From positions 62,001-126,000 of the forward strand of contig JADNRX010000115.1 in the NCBI GenBank assembly GCA_015501595.1: a DNA stretch of 64,000 nucleotides. Direction: 5' to 3'. Below the pieces are notes generated by a model. It made no database searches and was not told the origin of the DNA. It saw only the letters and a program-made list of their open reading frames with translations. Both the position numbers and the translations under genes were made by a program. Position 1 is the first letter of the stretch. Every line of letters starts with the position of its first letter. Below, one piece after another: positions 45,043 to 56,811 of this stretch. This DNA comes from Hymenopellis radicata. Lineage: Eukaryota > Basidiomycota > Agaricomycetes > Agaricales > Physalacriaceae.

Positions 45043-45115
45043 TTGGTTAGAGGCTAGAGGTTAGAGGTTAGGGGTTAGGGTGGGGGGGGGGGGGGGGTGG
45101 GGATATATATATATT
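45043..45115. repeat. GGTTAG-rich tract, run of 16 G, and TA repeat
   Basis: Repeated ggttag and gaggttag, ggggttaggg, then G16 at 45082-45097, then alternating AT. It resembles degenerate TTAGGG sequence and could form a G-quadruplex. Length of the G run is prone to sequencing error. Confidence 0.75.
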
Positions 45116-45262
45116 TTTTGTGAGGTATGTAGTCTATTTAATCTGCACTGGCGGGAACACGGCGGGATGACCGACACAAAAGCGGAGATCACGTTACTAA
45201 ACTGCCTATTTCGGACTCCTTAAACACGTGCCGTTGCCAAAAAAACTCCAACTGCCAGCCAC

Positions 45263-46869
45263 GACGGCTTGACGCGCCCAGAAACCTCCGCCGACAAGCC
45301 GACCACGTGGCTCGCTCGCCAAGTTCGATCATAATCATTACGACCAGCTTTCTTACCTCCAGCTGGCATCACTCGCGTAGGCAACCCGCTGCTCTACGGG
45401 CATCATCCCACGCGTCGTTCTATTCTAGGCCCCACCGACGTGCGGACGGCTAACAGGATGATTAAGTTGAATCACGCCACGCGTCGATACAACGACACAT
45501 TCACTTCATTCCCGACGCCCATACGTGAATCACGATGCCCCGGATCCGTGAGTGGAGATCTGTCTGCGCTGGCCGCTCAATTTTTCAAATTGTTGACGTG
45601 TCCAGACACGCGGTACGTTCATCTGAACAAGAAACAAAACAAAAAACTTTTCGCCGTTGACACTTGTCAGTGTTGTCGTAAGATTGGGCATACGACCCCC
45701 GGGAGGTGTTGGGACGAGGTCAAGCTCCACCGCGGCGGTTGGACGCGTCTATGCTCCGGGTCCGGGCCTCACGGGGCAACGATATTATTGGCCACACATG
45801 AACAAGACTTGTCATTTATACTTGGCGGGCATTGTCAGTTCGGGCGTTTGTATTGCCTGCTGTGGCTGACACGCCTTGGTGGTGGTGGTGGTGGGTGGCG
45901 GGGAGGGGGAGATCACCGAAGTGAGTTCTTTGTACTAGATCGTGTACCTTGGTCAGGCCGGCTCTCCCGAATGTGTAGGCTGCGTTTTCTGATTGTTTAA
46001 GGTTATGTGCAAGGCATATGTTATCCTCCGACGTCAAATGCTCGTTAGTGCGCTCTCCTCAACGTTCTCGGCAGTATGGTACGCCAGCCGTCAGTGTATT
46101 TGGGCTGATCGGGCATGTAACGCCTTGGGGCACCTCTTACAGGTCCTGTATATGCAACTGAGTCATCTTGATCTTCTTCAAGAAGCAACGACCACAATCT
46201 TTTCGCGTTCCAGACGGCTCCTAGGCGTTCTCCCAACGGCTCTTGGACCTTGGTATTTATCAGTCTGGCGGCTTGTCTTGGTATTCTCTGACAACCGTCT
46301 TTGGTATCAATCACGCGTTACGAAATGAATCTGTGGCAGCTGGCTCGCCTTGTGGGTTGGCGGTAGAAGACTTCGTGGTGACTCCAACCGCTCGTCCTAG
46401 CGCCGGAAGCAGCTCCATTAAATGGTATGTATAGCTAACCGTACATGTGTTGCAGACGACAACAAGAATCTTCGACAACGCTGCGGTAATTCATTGCCAC
46501 GAAAAAGCTTGCGCTTCTAGCGACATAGCACATGTGCTCTGAAGATATCTCCGAGTGATCTTTGGCGGATTTTGCAGTATCCTAGAACGAGTGTAAGTCG
46601 TGGCCCGGATTCATGTGTTCCTGCGGTGTTTCACTCGATTGCTCCGACGTCAATACCATGTTGTTCAAAAGCATGTTTCGCGCAACCGGTATGTCAGGTA
46701 ACATTCAATGCCTTTTTACGGTGAAAGTCATTTCGGGATGTGATCATTGGCGTCCAAGAGCAACCAGAAAAGGTATCATATATCTAGACACAGCACTCCA
46801 GACTTGTCTGAAGGCTACCAATACATACAGTGTTTACATGGATAGATTAATGGAACCGCGTAACATTCT
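45263..46869. other. Gene-poor region
   Basis: The longest open frame (186 codons, plus, 45440-46000) has a CQCC...H.TPGRCW segment that loosely recalls a zinc knuckle but no other domain; it is not called. Nothing else is supported. Confidence 0.4.
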
Positions 46870-47514
46870 CTACTCATCGTCCTCCTCATCGGTCTCTTCC
46901 TCATCGGTACTTTCCTCTTCGTCGTCGTCATCTTCTTCTTCCTCATCCCCATCGTCGCTGGAATCATCGTCGTCTCCGGTCACAGGCGCTCCGGGTTGTC
47001 CAGGATTATTTGACGGAACTCCATTCGCCATTCGCCTCGCGTCCAGCGCCTTCTCCGCTTGAGCCTTCTCTTCATCGGGAGGAAGCAAAGTCTCTAAAGC
47101 GAGCTCCCTCCACCTAACAGACATCTCCACAGTAGTAGGAGCCGGGCTCATGTCCTCGTACAGCGCACGGGTCTGCATCCTTGGGTCGACTGCAGAAAAC
47201 GGACGCGGTTTGGACGCGGGATGTTTGATATTTGTAGGATTGCCAAAAGGATATGAGGGGTGTGTCTGCGAGGGCAAGTCTGTAGAACTAATTTCAGAGC
47301 CGCGATGCCTAACTGAGATATTACTCACTGTCGTGTTCTTCAGGATTTGGGGGAATCATGTCAGCCGGAAGAACTATATCTAAGTCGGAGTCGTGCCATG
47401 AGTGGCTCAGTCGGTCCGCGAGGACGCCTGGAGCTTACCATCGTCCGAGAGGATTCCATTTAGATATGACGGGGTGTCCAACGTGTCCAACGCCTTCAGT
47501 TCATAATCCGTCAT
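46870..47514 (-). CDS. Conserved-looking small protein with acidic C-terminal tail
   Basis: Not recognised. Exons join as MTDYELKALDTLDTPSYL...GILSDD|DIVLPADMIPPNPEEHDS|STDLPSQTHPSYPFGN. Introns: gtaagc to cttag, and gtgagt to attag. A middle segment MSVRWRELALETLLPPDEE is helical, and the last 40 residues are almost all Asp, Glu and Ser. The start at 47514 follows ctacac. An acidic tail of this kind is found in APC15-like, nucleosome-binding and nucleolar proteins, but I cannot place it in any of these. It diverges from the TFIIIC gene across about 470 bases. Confidence 0.6.
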
Positions 47515-47982
47515 GTGTAGATAACAATAAGCCAGATCCTGGGCGATCCGTTAATAAATGAAAGGCGTCCGCTGTCAAATGCCTCACCGACATCGCGTTC
47601 TGGATTGTGTACAAGTGTCCTTCCGAGGATTATGGAGCAGTATTGAGCGCGTTTGCCGCGTATTGGGCGCGTTTCATACCCGATGGCCTTTCGATGGCCG
47701 CGCGACAGTAAAGTTCAATGGCAGGTTTTGTTACGAGTGACGTGACTGATGCCCCACGTGGACACTCTGAATCAATAGCACCCGAAATCGGCAACAGGAA
47801 ACTTTCTTTACGACCACTGGGGCTGCGATTCGACGGCTGGTTTTGAACATAGAAATCCACTGGCTGGCCTCGAGGCGGAAGACGACGCGTACTTCCCCCA
47901 GCCGGAAGTCTGGACACCGGCATAAAAGTCGCTTTTCCGGAGATTGCAAATTGTCCTCGATCGGAATTTTGCTTCCATAAAG
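47515..47982. other. Shared divergent promoter region
   Basis: It lies between the starts of the acidic-tail protein (minus) and the TFIIIC subunit (plus). No coding content was seen. Confidence 0.5.
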
Positions 47983-50900
47983 ATGTCCGCGCCGTGTCTC
48001 CTCTCCGTGGTCGCTCTTCCTTCGTTCACAGCTAAACCGTCTATCGCCCGTTTGCAATGGTCCGATGATGGTCAACTCTTCTTCGCTGCCAAGAGAAAAG
48101 TACACGTCCTGGTGAGTACTCGGTTGAACCTCACTCACAGACGCCGTCCGCTTGGTTGACTTTCGCGCTTATCTCCATTTTCTTTGTTCCTTCTTATAGA
48201 CACCTCACCATCTTGGGATTGCCTCTACCGGAAAGGTACCGCATGATGATGAAACGACTGATACCAGACTTCGGTGGCTTCGTACGGTTATAGACGTCCA
48301 AAGAAAGGATATTTGCAACTGGACGGATTTCACCCAAGGTCCGTGTGCTCTTCTTTCGTTGTCTAAGAAACATTTCCGATTAGCGGTCGACAGAATGGGC
48401 AACTCTGTCTTTGGGATCCGTCGATTATCATGTTCGGGCTGTAGCGTGCTCTCCATCTGGCTTGACGGAATCTGGAGGGTGAGCGGGAGTCGGATCAGGT
48501 CTTGTTCACTCTGGCGTTCTGACTTTTGTTGGCCATCGCGTAGATGCGTAGCTGCCGTGTTGACCTCCAACATGGATTTGACTTTATGGGGCGCAGCGAA
48601 GAATGCAATACATGGCGAATGGGTCAAAGTCCGTCTGCACACGTTCCGTGGTGTTGATTGACCAATGATCTCTTAGATCTTTGAAGTGACGCCATTTCTG
48701 GTCAGTATGCAAGATAAATCACAAGAGGCAATACGCCGTCTGCTTCAGGCACAGATAGCAAGTGAGCGATACTTATTAAGTATGTTGCAAGTACCTATCT
48801 GATATTTAAACGGACAAGGTGTCACTTGGTCTGGTCAAGCGCGTTTTGGACTCTCGCCGGCTCCATGTATTGACGCATCGCTTCTTGTGACGGGATCCCG
48901 CGCAGGTACTTTGTGCTTTCTACGGTCTGTTCCCGTCTTGCCGCGGAGATACGAGGTGCTCATAGTTAATATCTCCTCAAAAGATTCGATGCAAAAATAG
49001 GACGCCTTCAACACATGAAGACCTTACAGGTCGCTGATACGTGGCTCACCCATCTATCTTTCTCGCCCTGGACCGTAATCAACTCGGGCTTCTGTGAGAT
49101 TCATTCATGTTTACCTCCATCTTGTCTTCCGTCGCAACCCCGAAACTCACGGAGCAATCGCTGACAAATGTATTGTAGGTGAAAGTTGGCTCGCGTACAA
49201 TTCGTCAGATGGTTCGGTTGGCCTTGTCAAGTTACAATTCATGGGAAAATTCGAGGAGTCCAGTCCTGTTCTTGGGTCGGATTACGCCATCGAATCATCA
49301 TTTGGGAATCCAACCAACGATATATTTGCAACCAAAGACGAGTGTGGAACTACCGCGCTTAACTGGGTCGTTTCCGGAGATAAAGTGAGCTGTATGCGAA
49401 GGGATCTGTAACAGTCTTCATTGATGATCCCAGGTTGTCCTTGTAAGATGTAGACCTGGTGTCATTGATCTTTGGTCCCCGCCGTCTTCTACAGCGTGGT
49501 CGGGATCACGCTCTCTGTACATACCCCCTCAAGTTATCACCGTCGGCTCCTCTATATTGCAGCCTGTTTCAGGTCTTGCATATTTTCGGCAATACGACGT
49601 TCTCGTGATAGGTCTCTTCGACGGAACCGTACGAACAATTCATAACCTGTTTCTGAATCCGGAATGGGACGTCAACACGGCTACAAAGCTCACTGGGCAA
49701 CTGGTGTCAGAAGGGTTACGCCGCATCTTTGTGGAAATAGAGAACGAGGAGATCACCAACGCTGACGTAAATCGTACTAGTGGCTTGATATCGCTTGACG
49801 GATTCGCCTCAGTCGTGTTAACCCAGCAGTAAGTAGACCTTTTCTTCTCACACACCCGCACACCAGAACTGTCATTGACCAGGCTATCAGATCGTCTCAA
49901 CCGGATGATATGAGTGTGAAAAACGAAGGGCGGCAAACTACCCACTTCGTTGCTGCCCAACTTTGCCACACGGATCAAATCCAAGACACTCTCCTGAATG
50001 AGCTTGTGCACATACTGACGACGGCAAACAGCGGTATGTTATGCCCGTCGTGACCATGCCCTTTGGAGTGAGCTTGACTCCGTCTATCAGACACTGGTGC
50101 GGCACCAATCCACCTACTACGCCCGATCTTTCTGTGGTTAGAAAGCTTCCCTGAGTTACACTTTGACATACTCAAAGCTCTGCGCTCCATAACTTGGAAT
50201 CCTCCAACGCTCCGCTCGTTAACTCCTTGGTTAAAAGACTCAGGGTCGGACCTTAGGCTGCGATTTCGGAAGAGCCTGAAGAGGGATTTCTACGGATGTG
50301 ACGGTTTACTGTCACTTCGGCTAAGACTCCAAGTGACAGAGGCCGTGATGGTATGCGGCGCTTTGAACCTTAGTAAACCCCGCCAACCTTATACTATAGA
50401 ACTGCGCCACCCTTAGGAGCGTCACTATGAAGGAGGAGTGCTACGAGACCGCACATTCCATTTGCAAACTGATTTCAGACGTGATGCTTCGAGTTCTCAT
50501 TCGTCATTTGAGCGCAGTGACGTCTGTTCTTAGCTGTGAGTCCGCGTTTTATGTTGCCTGCCCGAGTTAAACTGATGCAATACTGCTCCATAGCTAGCGA
50601 TATGCCTTTCATCCTTAGGGTTATTCGTCGAGCCTCCCAGGCTGATTCTCCACCTAATACCCAACGTGAAGTACACGCCCTTCTGGGTCTCATTGGTGGG
50701 AGCGATCCGTCCTGTATCAGTCGATTGGAAAACGAACTCGACGAAGCCGTGTCCGAACCGTGTCCAGCTTGTAAGGAACCTGTTAATATGGAGACAACAG
50801 CCCGACCTGCTTGCATCAATGGGCATACATGGGGTAAGTGTGATCGTCCAGCTCAGCTTTATCTCATTCCACTTGAAGATTCTTGTGTTGTTTCGTCGTT

Positions 50901-51096
50901 TATCATGGCGACACCTTTTGTGCGATCCTGTATCGGCTGTAAGCGGAAAGCTTTTCTCCCGTCATCGATGCGCAGTACCTTCAAAGTCGAAAACAACTGG
51001 TTACCGACGATTGCCCAAAGTTGGATTGTCGATGAGCTGCTTGAAGCCGTCACACGATGTTTATACTGCGGCAACAGTTTCATAGTCACTATATAG
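47983..51096 (+). CDS. RNA polymerase III factor TFIIIC 90-kDa-type subunit (delta N-terminal plus zf-TFIIIC)
   Basis: Part of the complex that recognises tRNA promoters; relatives are human GTF3C4 and S. pombe Sfc9. The start MSAPCLLSVVALPSF at 47983 leads to a beta-propeller N-terminus (ARLQWSDDGQLFFAAKRKV, AVACSPSGLTESGGC, AAVLTSNMDLTLWG, VTWSGQARFGLSPAP, LTHLSFSPW). Further exons give ALNWVVSGDK|VVLVRCRPG and YDVLVIGLFDGTVRTIHNL. The C-terminus is the zinc region: CPACKEPVNMETTARPAC, INGHTW, IGCKRKAF and CLYCGNSFIVTI, ending TAG 51094-51096. The frame slips one base at 48394-48395 (AA), 48418-48419 (CC) and 48993-48997 (A5); in each case one more base restores conserved text. As the subunit is expected to be essential, these look like sequence errors. 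Confidence 0.82.
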
Positions 51097-52684
51097 TGAA
51101 GTTCATACCGAGATGTTGTCTTGCTCACCGTAGCCTGAGTAGGTGATATTTATCATTGTAGCCGAGTCGTTGTATCTTGTACGCCCTGTTTCGAATGCAT
51201 TTTGCTGACAATTTTCCCAGTAACAGCCAGTGCGTATAACAACGACACAGGATCTAAACCATGTCATTGGGCTGGCCAGTACAAAGTCTCCTCAACTACA
51301 TAGCGCTGTTTCAAAGAAGCCAGCCAAGCACGACCGCATCCCTCACGTCAGAAGGACTTGAAATAGTCACATGCTCTTCGGACGCCCTGTCCAGTGTCCT
51401 TGACGACTTTGGCTCTAGGATCTAAGTCGCATTGCAAAACCAGGAACCTTCCCTCAAAGTGAACCCCCGGAGAACACAATAAGGACATTGGCCGGAGACG
51501 ATTCTGGGAACATCTCATCATGAGAACGACTGTTGCATTTGCTTTCATGGAGGCATATTTTTGGCACGCAGTGAGCACTACATAGGGTTCGTAATAGTCT
51601 CGATTTCCAAACTCTAAACGAGGAGGAAGATAATCGGGTTCGTAACAATCCTCACCTGTAGGTTCGAAAGAGGGTGGATGGCGGCGCCGCCACCATCGTT
51701 AAGGCATAACGCGTCAGGCCTCAGGAACCAGTATTCGGGATATTTATACCTGAGAAACGCATGCAGTAGTGACCTACGGAGACAAATGTACCCCCCGCGG
51801 GGGTTGAACCCAATTTGATGAGTCCAAAAATGAAACGAATCGTGGGCAGAACTTTCAGGATCAACAAGGCAAAATTGAAAATTCACGGTTGAGATAGTAA
51901 TACGGATGACGAGCAGTCAGGTGGGACGGCTTGGAACGGTGTTGCCTAGTAAGCTGACCCATCCAAGTTCGTGGCATGGCCCATGAGTCATTATGTCCAT
52001 GGGTCACAGCGTATAGCAAGAAAACTAGAAGACTGTGTGTTGAAATGTGGGTTGAAATTCGGCAAGAATGGGATCGGAGCTCTGGCCTCGATGGCGACCA
52101 AGTGAACGGTCTCATCACGTCTTGTAAATAAACTGCAAACGCATCGAGATGTAATCGACAACTAGAGCCACATACAGGTGGGCCATCCTGAATAAGGTGG
52201 CGGAGGCGGAGATGAGGGATAGAGCCCGTCAAGGTTCCTCAGTCAATTGGTTAAAACCTGGTTAAAACGTCACAGTGAATCGAAGCGTGCATGTCACCCT
52301 TCGAAGTTCGCTCTGACCGGGGAACTGGTACCTTCCTGGGTCTTGCACTTCGGCACTGACTGTGATGATCCATGGTTATCATAAATAATTGGGAGGCAAA
52401 GGCAACCATTGGTTACACGTCCACTGGGAGTCCCAGTCAGCAACCTGGGAGGCTCGGAAGGGCCGAGCCCTCTCAAGAGTAAATACAGCGAGTAATTTTT
52501 GAGCGGCCATCAGCTTCGGGTACTACGATAGAAAGCAAAAATCAGAGCCAGAGTCCCAGTATTATATAGGTGAAGCACAGAGCAAGAAGTTGACCATGAC
52601 GTCACGGAGCACAAGTTGTCCAGAAACTTTCATGAGCCGAAAGCGGCCAGCGTCACTCGCACGACGACGAAGAGCATTTTCTAT
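51097..52684. other. Possible unassigned minus-strand exons, otherwise intergenic
   Basis: On the minus strand, 51614-51886 (HQIGFNPRGGYICLRRSLL, YWFLRPDALCLNDGGG) and about 52030-52140 (VHLVAIEARAPIPFLPNFN) read like coding exons, but no start, family or clean junction could be fixed. The 5' part of the next gene begins at the right end. Confidence 0.35.
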
Positions 52685-54748
52685 ATGTCCTCAGACGAGT
52701 GGAATGATTCTGACGACAGGCCGAAGCGGAGACAACATCTCAAGGTAGTTTTACCAGACATCTCATCCTCTAGTAAATTTGACGGTCCATTTAGTGTTGT
52801 TGGCAGAATTCTGCCGAACTGCCAAATGGCATGGCAGAACGGCAGGCAGAACGGCGTAGCTCAGAGGGTACTGGCAGATGATGGCAGAATCAATACCTCA
52901 TAGTTAGTGTTTAGCGGTACTTTGATGAAAATTGTAAACTTTTCTGCCCTCCAAGCCCGACTCTGTCACTGTGGCGGGTGATCACAAACAGCCCCCTCTT
53001 TATTCCAATTTTCGAGCATCTACAAGGTGTTGAAAACTGAAGCAACCGGTTCTTCTACAAGTGCAATCACTGTGGTGATGAGTCAGGCAGCAAAGGCACA
53101 TATGATTTTGCACTGCTCTCTCTTGTTGAACGCGGTATTGCTCTCACGGCTTTCGCAGATGACAACAATATCATTGGTTCAGGTGTACCAGGCGCAGGTT
53201 GAGCATAGATTTACTGGGTGTGTAGGAGGAATTCCGCCGTATTTTGCCATGTTTTGCCGCCTTTGCCACCTGCCATTCTGCCATTCGCCGGGCGTAACTC
53301 GCCCGAAATAATTCTGCCCCACACACTACGGTCCATTTAGCAGAAAGCAAGGCGAAGTAAACAGCAGGCGGGCCAGTCCAAACTTAAGAAAGATGATTCG
53401 CTGTCCGGGTCACACGATATTGATGGATTTTTCGAACGTCTTGCCTTGAAAATCAACCCTTCGCCATATGATGAATTTTTTGAGTCTCAGCTACTATCAG
53501 ATTACTATCCGGCAAGGAAGTCATTTCTATCTAACCTCGGCGAGAAGGACGAAAATGTAAGTCTTCTGTCAACTAAACAGCTGGAAGGCTCAATATTTTT
53601 GAGGCGGCAGATCTGCGGTTGTTGACACGCCTTGAAGAATCGGCCCTCCGTGACGACTTGAGTGCATTTTCTCGACTGGCAACATCTGATTATAGTCCAA
53701 TGAAAATGCTCGCTTACCGGCTCGAATATGAAGAGGTATGTTACGCCTGGATTCCGAAATCGTGCCACGATTGGTGACCGCAACCCATGGGCAGCACAGA
53801 GTAAATCCAGCTGGTATTAAGTCGTATTCTGGGCTCAGGGGGTGCTCTACGCTGCCCATTGAGGTCGAGGACACTCTCCCTGGACAAGTTACGGATGGGC
53901 TGCAAAAGATTCACACCACGCTCTATAAGTATTCATTCCTGTCTCGCCTCGAAGGGAGCGCGCCGAGACCAGTGAATACACTAGCGGTGGATTGGGATTC
54001 ATGGCCACCCTGGATGGCACTCATGGAGGACATTCAACAGCATTACCGCTTGGCACAGTGAGATTAACAGCTCCTGAATGACAGAGAATCTCGACTGATA
54101 GTCCCTTGCAGCCCAGATCGCGAGTTACCTCATAAAACTGTCGGGAGAATTGAATACGGGACTCTTCAGGCCTGGCACCTACCGCAAGTGCATGAACTTC
54201 TCGAACGAACATTCTGGGATGGTATTGATGGTGGGTTCCCAATTCTTCGATGGCCTAGTATTTGACTGAACTTGATTTAGTTAGTGATTCCCTCGACTAC
54301 TGGCCGGAGCGCTGCACAGTTGTAGCAACATACAAGCGTTTAGTTGTTGGTATTGCCATCATCAGCTCTCCCACAGAGACATATATCACGTATCTTGCTG
54401 TTAAAGCTGGATGGGACAACTCCCAAATCGCGACGTAAGGATCTGCTCATGAGTCAGAGCGCTGGGCTATCGTTCTGACTTCCATGTGAAAGATCGCTAC
54501 TCTACCATCTTATTCAACTGAATCCTCAAAAGGATATTACGCTTCATGTTTCTGCCAACAGTCCAGCCATTGTGTGTTGTTGTTTCCTTACAGTTTCTGA
54601 TTCTTCGCTGACGTCCAGTTAGCTCCTCTATAACCGGTTTGGATTCAAAGCAGAAGAATTCGTCATCGGATTCTATGAGGATTATTTGAACCCTCAGTCT
54701 CGCGCCTCGAAAAACGCATTCCGATTGCGACTCCGCCACAATTTGTGA
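52685..54748 (+). CDS. GNAT acetyltransferase, KAT14/CSRP2BP-like
   Basis: The start MSSDEWNDSDDRPKRRQHL at 52685 is followed by a first intron (gtagtt to tttag) that contains a 537-base MITE. Exon 2 reads QKARRSKQQAGQSKLKKDD, then GFFERLALKINPSPYDEFF and YYPARKSFLSNLGEKD. Later exons give AADLRLLTRLEESALRDDL. The C-terminal GNAT fold has RIEYGTLQAWHLPQVHELL, YWPERCTVVATYKRLVVGI, the acetyl-CoA strand YITYLAVKAGWDNSQIATS, LHVSANSPAILLYNRFGFK and EEFVIGFYEDYL, ending AFRLRLRHNL with TGA 54746-54748. This C-terminus closely follows that of human CSRP2BP/KAT14, the acetyltransferase of the ATAC complex. Whether a fungal ATAC-like complex exists is inference. Start could lie upstream in the same frame. 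Confidence 0.85.
52783..53337. mobile_element. hAT-like MITE inside the first intron of the KAT14-like gene
   Basis: CGGTCCATT occurs at 52783-52791 and 53329-53337 as target duplication; the identical stretch extends to ACGGTCCATTTAG. The element (52792-53328, 537 bases) begins TAGTGTTGTTGGCAGAATT and ends AATTCTGCCCCACACACTA, imperfect inverted repeats with the TAGTG start typical of hAT. Both arms are rich in GGCAGAA/TTCTGCC. The centre (about 53055-53100) reads FYKCNHCGDESGSKG, reminiscent of a BED zinc finger of hAT transposases. Confidence 0.85.
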
Positions 54749-55541
54749 TCTGAGTGCCTAGACGCGTTTACGTGAATCCCGACTTGTGTGTCGAATCGTC
54801 GATTGGACCAGGACACCGTGAACCAACCACGCGCCAGCATCCCACTGTATCCACCCTAGACGCCGTGGCACTCTGACAAGCCATAGAGTCGTGGCTTGAT
54901 GGCACCGCGTCTCTCCTTCTGGTTAGTCATTTTCAGCCCTTGCGTGCGATGCTCGTCCCGGTTCGCAGGATGTTAATAATAATCTAGGAACTTCACGCTC
55001 GCGATACCCTATGCGTCGATCCGTCCTCGAGGCTCGAGCGCCTACGGCTGGCTTTTGATCAAGATATCCTCCTGAAACATTTCGGCGCTTTATACTCCAC
55101 TACGTTTTCTCCGCCCTACGGTACCCTTCACAAAGCAAAATGATCCCCACTGTTTTACATATTATTGATGTAGGGATTCGGAATAACAACGTCAGCGGTG
55201 TACTGCGTATTTTCTGATTGACGAGCGATCTCTTGCTACAGGAACAATGCGCTGAAACCACGGAAACCGTGTTGTTCCGCCCGGCACGACGTTCATTCTG
55301 TATGGAGGCAGGCCTCCGCTCAGCGCTCAATCCTTGAACGTGTATTGACCGACAGAGGTGCTTCCACCGATGATCAATGCTGTGTGGCAGGTGAATTTGT
55401 AACTGATAAGTGATAATTAAATATTGCTGATGCTCAACAACACAGGACTGTAAGGCAAACTATTGGGACTAGAAATACAGACGACGATAAACTGGGGACC
55501 CAAAACATAGAAATCATAAAGGAATAGGAAGTCTGTTTTCA
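54749..55541. other. Convergent intergenic region
   Basis: It lies between two converging 3' ends. No domain-bearing frame was found. Confidence 0.45.
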
Positions 55542-56449
55542 TCATACACGGGCTGCCTGCGTCTGCGCCCCATAAACGTCTCCCATATCGGAGACCTGCA
55601 CGTTGCTCACGGAACGCCTCTTGCGCGGGAACGAGGCTGAGAGGGCGTCGCCTCCCATCGACACCACCCGTCGCCGCACGCTAGCTGCCCTAGGTCCGCC
55701 CGCCTCCTGTAGCGCGGCATACTTCGACGCCTTCTTCATCGGCGCCTCCAACTCTGCTGGGGAGTGCCTGCCGTCGTTAACCTCAACCGAGGATACAGCT
55801 GACGCGTAGACCCAGTGCTTAATATCACCCCCTATCGACGGACGTCTCCCCACGCATCGCTTTTTGACGACGCGCGCGTCGCCTGTAGGCGTCGTCGGTT
55901 GTTTGACCTTCGTGTCGGGGCGAATAGGCGACAGAGGCTGTTTGCCCACGCCGGTAACGGTGTGGCTGCGCGCACGGCCTACGACGCGCGTCCTGCCAAC
56001 CTGAGCAACAGCAACATCCTTGTCGAAGCGCACGCGGGGTTCGGCGCCGTTAACAGGCTTCTTCTTCTCTTTCTCCCCCTTGTCCAGCTCTGCGAGCGAT
56101 TTGTACTGGCTCTTCGACTGCTGCAGGACGTCCTGCACCTTCTGCTTCCAGTCGTCCATCTCGTAGAGCTCGTGGAGCATCTTCTTGAATGTGAAGGGGT
56201 ACTGGGTCCCGCGGGGAACGTGTCGGCTGCGACGGTGTTGCGCCGGGAGCGGCGCTGCACTTGGGGGTGCGCATCGACGAGGGAGTAGAGGTTGCGGATG
56301 ACGGGCTCGAGATCCTTGGGGATAGCTTCGTCCAAGGAGCTGAGGAAGTCTTTGACATCGGATTGGGACTCGGTTTCTCGGGACCGACGCGTCGCGATTC
56401 TCTCGAACGAGGCAAAGAGATCAGCGAATTCGGCGTGTTTGGCGTCCAT
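55542..56449 (-). CDS. Unknown basic protein, one frame break
   Basis: Not recognised. The start MDAKHAEFADLFASFERIA at 56449 opens a helical N-terminal part (KDFLSSLDEAIPKDLEPVI, LYSLVDAHPQVQRRSRR). After TFPAG the frame slips by one base at 56208-56210 (GGG); the following text YPFTFKKMLHELYEMDDW and KVQDVLQQSKSQYKSLAEL fits smoothly if one G is added. The remainder is basic and serine/proline-rich (PRVRFDKDVAVAQVGRTRV, SFPRKRRSVSNVQV) and ends QTQAARV. No intron is needed. The ordered N-terminus and disordered basic C-terminus suggest a nuclear or RNA-binding role, but nothing specific. Confidence 0.65.
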
Positions 56450-56811
56450 TGGAGTGGCTGAAGAGTTGATTGGTGAAAAGTCGATTGGAAGATGGGCGCT
56501 GATGGTGATGAGAGCAAAGACAGCCCGGGTACTTATACACACCCGCCCGCGTCGATGTGGACGTCGTCAAGACGTGGCCATTGCTCAAAGTGGCCCATGG
56601 AATTGCCTTATTTCGACCAGCTTTGTGTAAGCCCATTGTCCACAGTTACCACATTCGGACGCCAACTACAAATTCCAGCCTTTGTCCACCCCCGGATGCT
56701 TTTAATTTAGAGCAAATCATATCCTATTGTCCGGAGTCAATCCCAATTAGTACAACAATCAACATAGCAAGCAAAAGCAATCAGTCGTATACGCGTCCAC
56801 TGTCCAAAAAA
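56450..56811. other. Intergenic
   Basis: It is the upstream region of the unknown basic protein and 3' flank of the next gene on the same strand. No gene was seen. Confidence 0.45.

Larger units (their letters stand above)
44643..45262. mobile_element. hAT-like non-autonomous element (MITE) with 9-base target duplication
   Basis: GCCAGCCAC occurs at 44643-44651 and again at 45254-45262. Between them the element runs 44652-45253 (602 bases). Its ends are inverted repeats of 29 bases with 23 matches; the inner 19 bases are perfect (TTTTTGGCAACGGCACGTG from 44662 and its reverse complement ending about 45245). It codes for no transposase. It encloses a tRNA-like segment, two hairpins, GGTTAG-rich sequence and a run of 16 G. 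Confidence 0.82.

Noticed and set aside
45006..45115. True interstitial telomere array
   Set aside because: GGTTAG units are irregular and few, and they sit inside a MITE; there is no run of perfect TTAGGG repeats.
45440..46000. 186-codon frame with CQCC and H-x-TPGRCW
   Set aside because: It loosely resembles a zinc knuckle, but spacing does not fit CCHC and the rest is low-complexity; no supporting exons.
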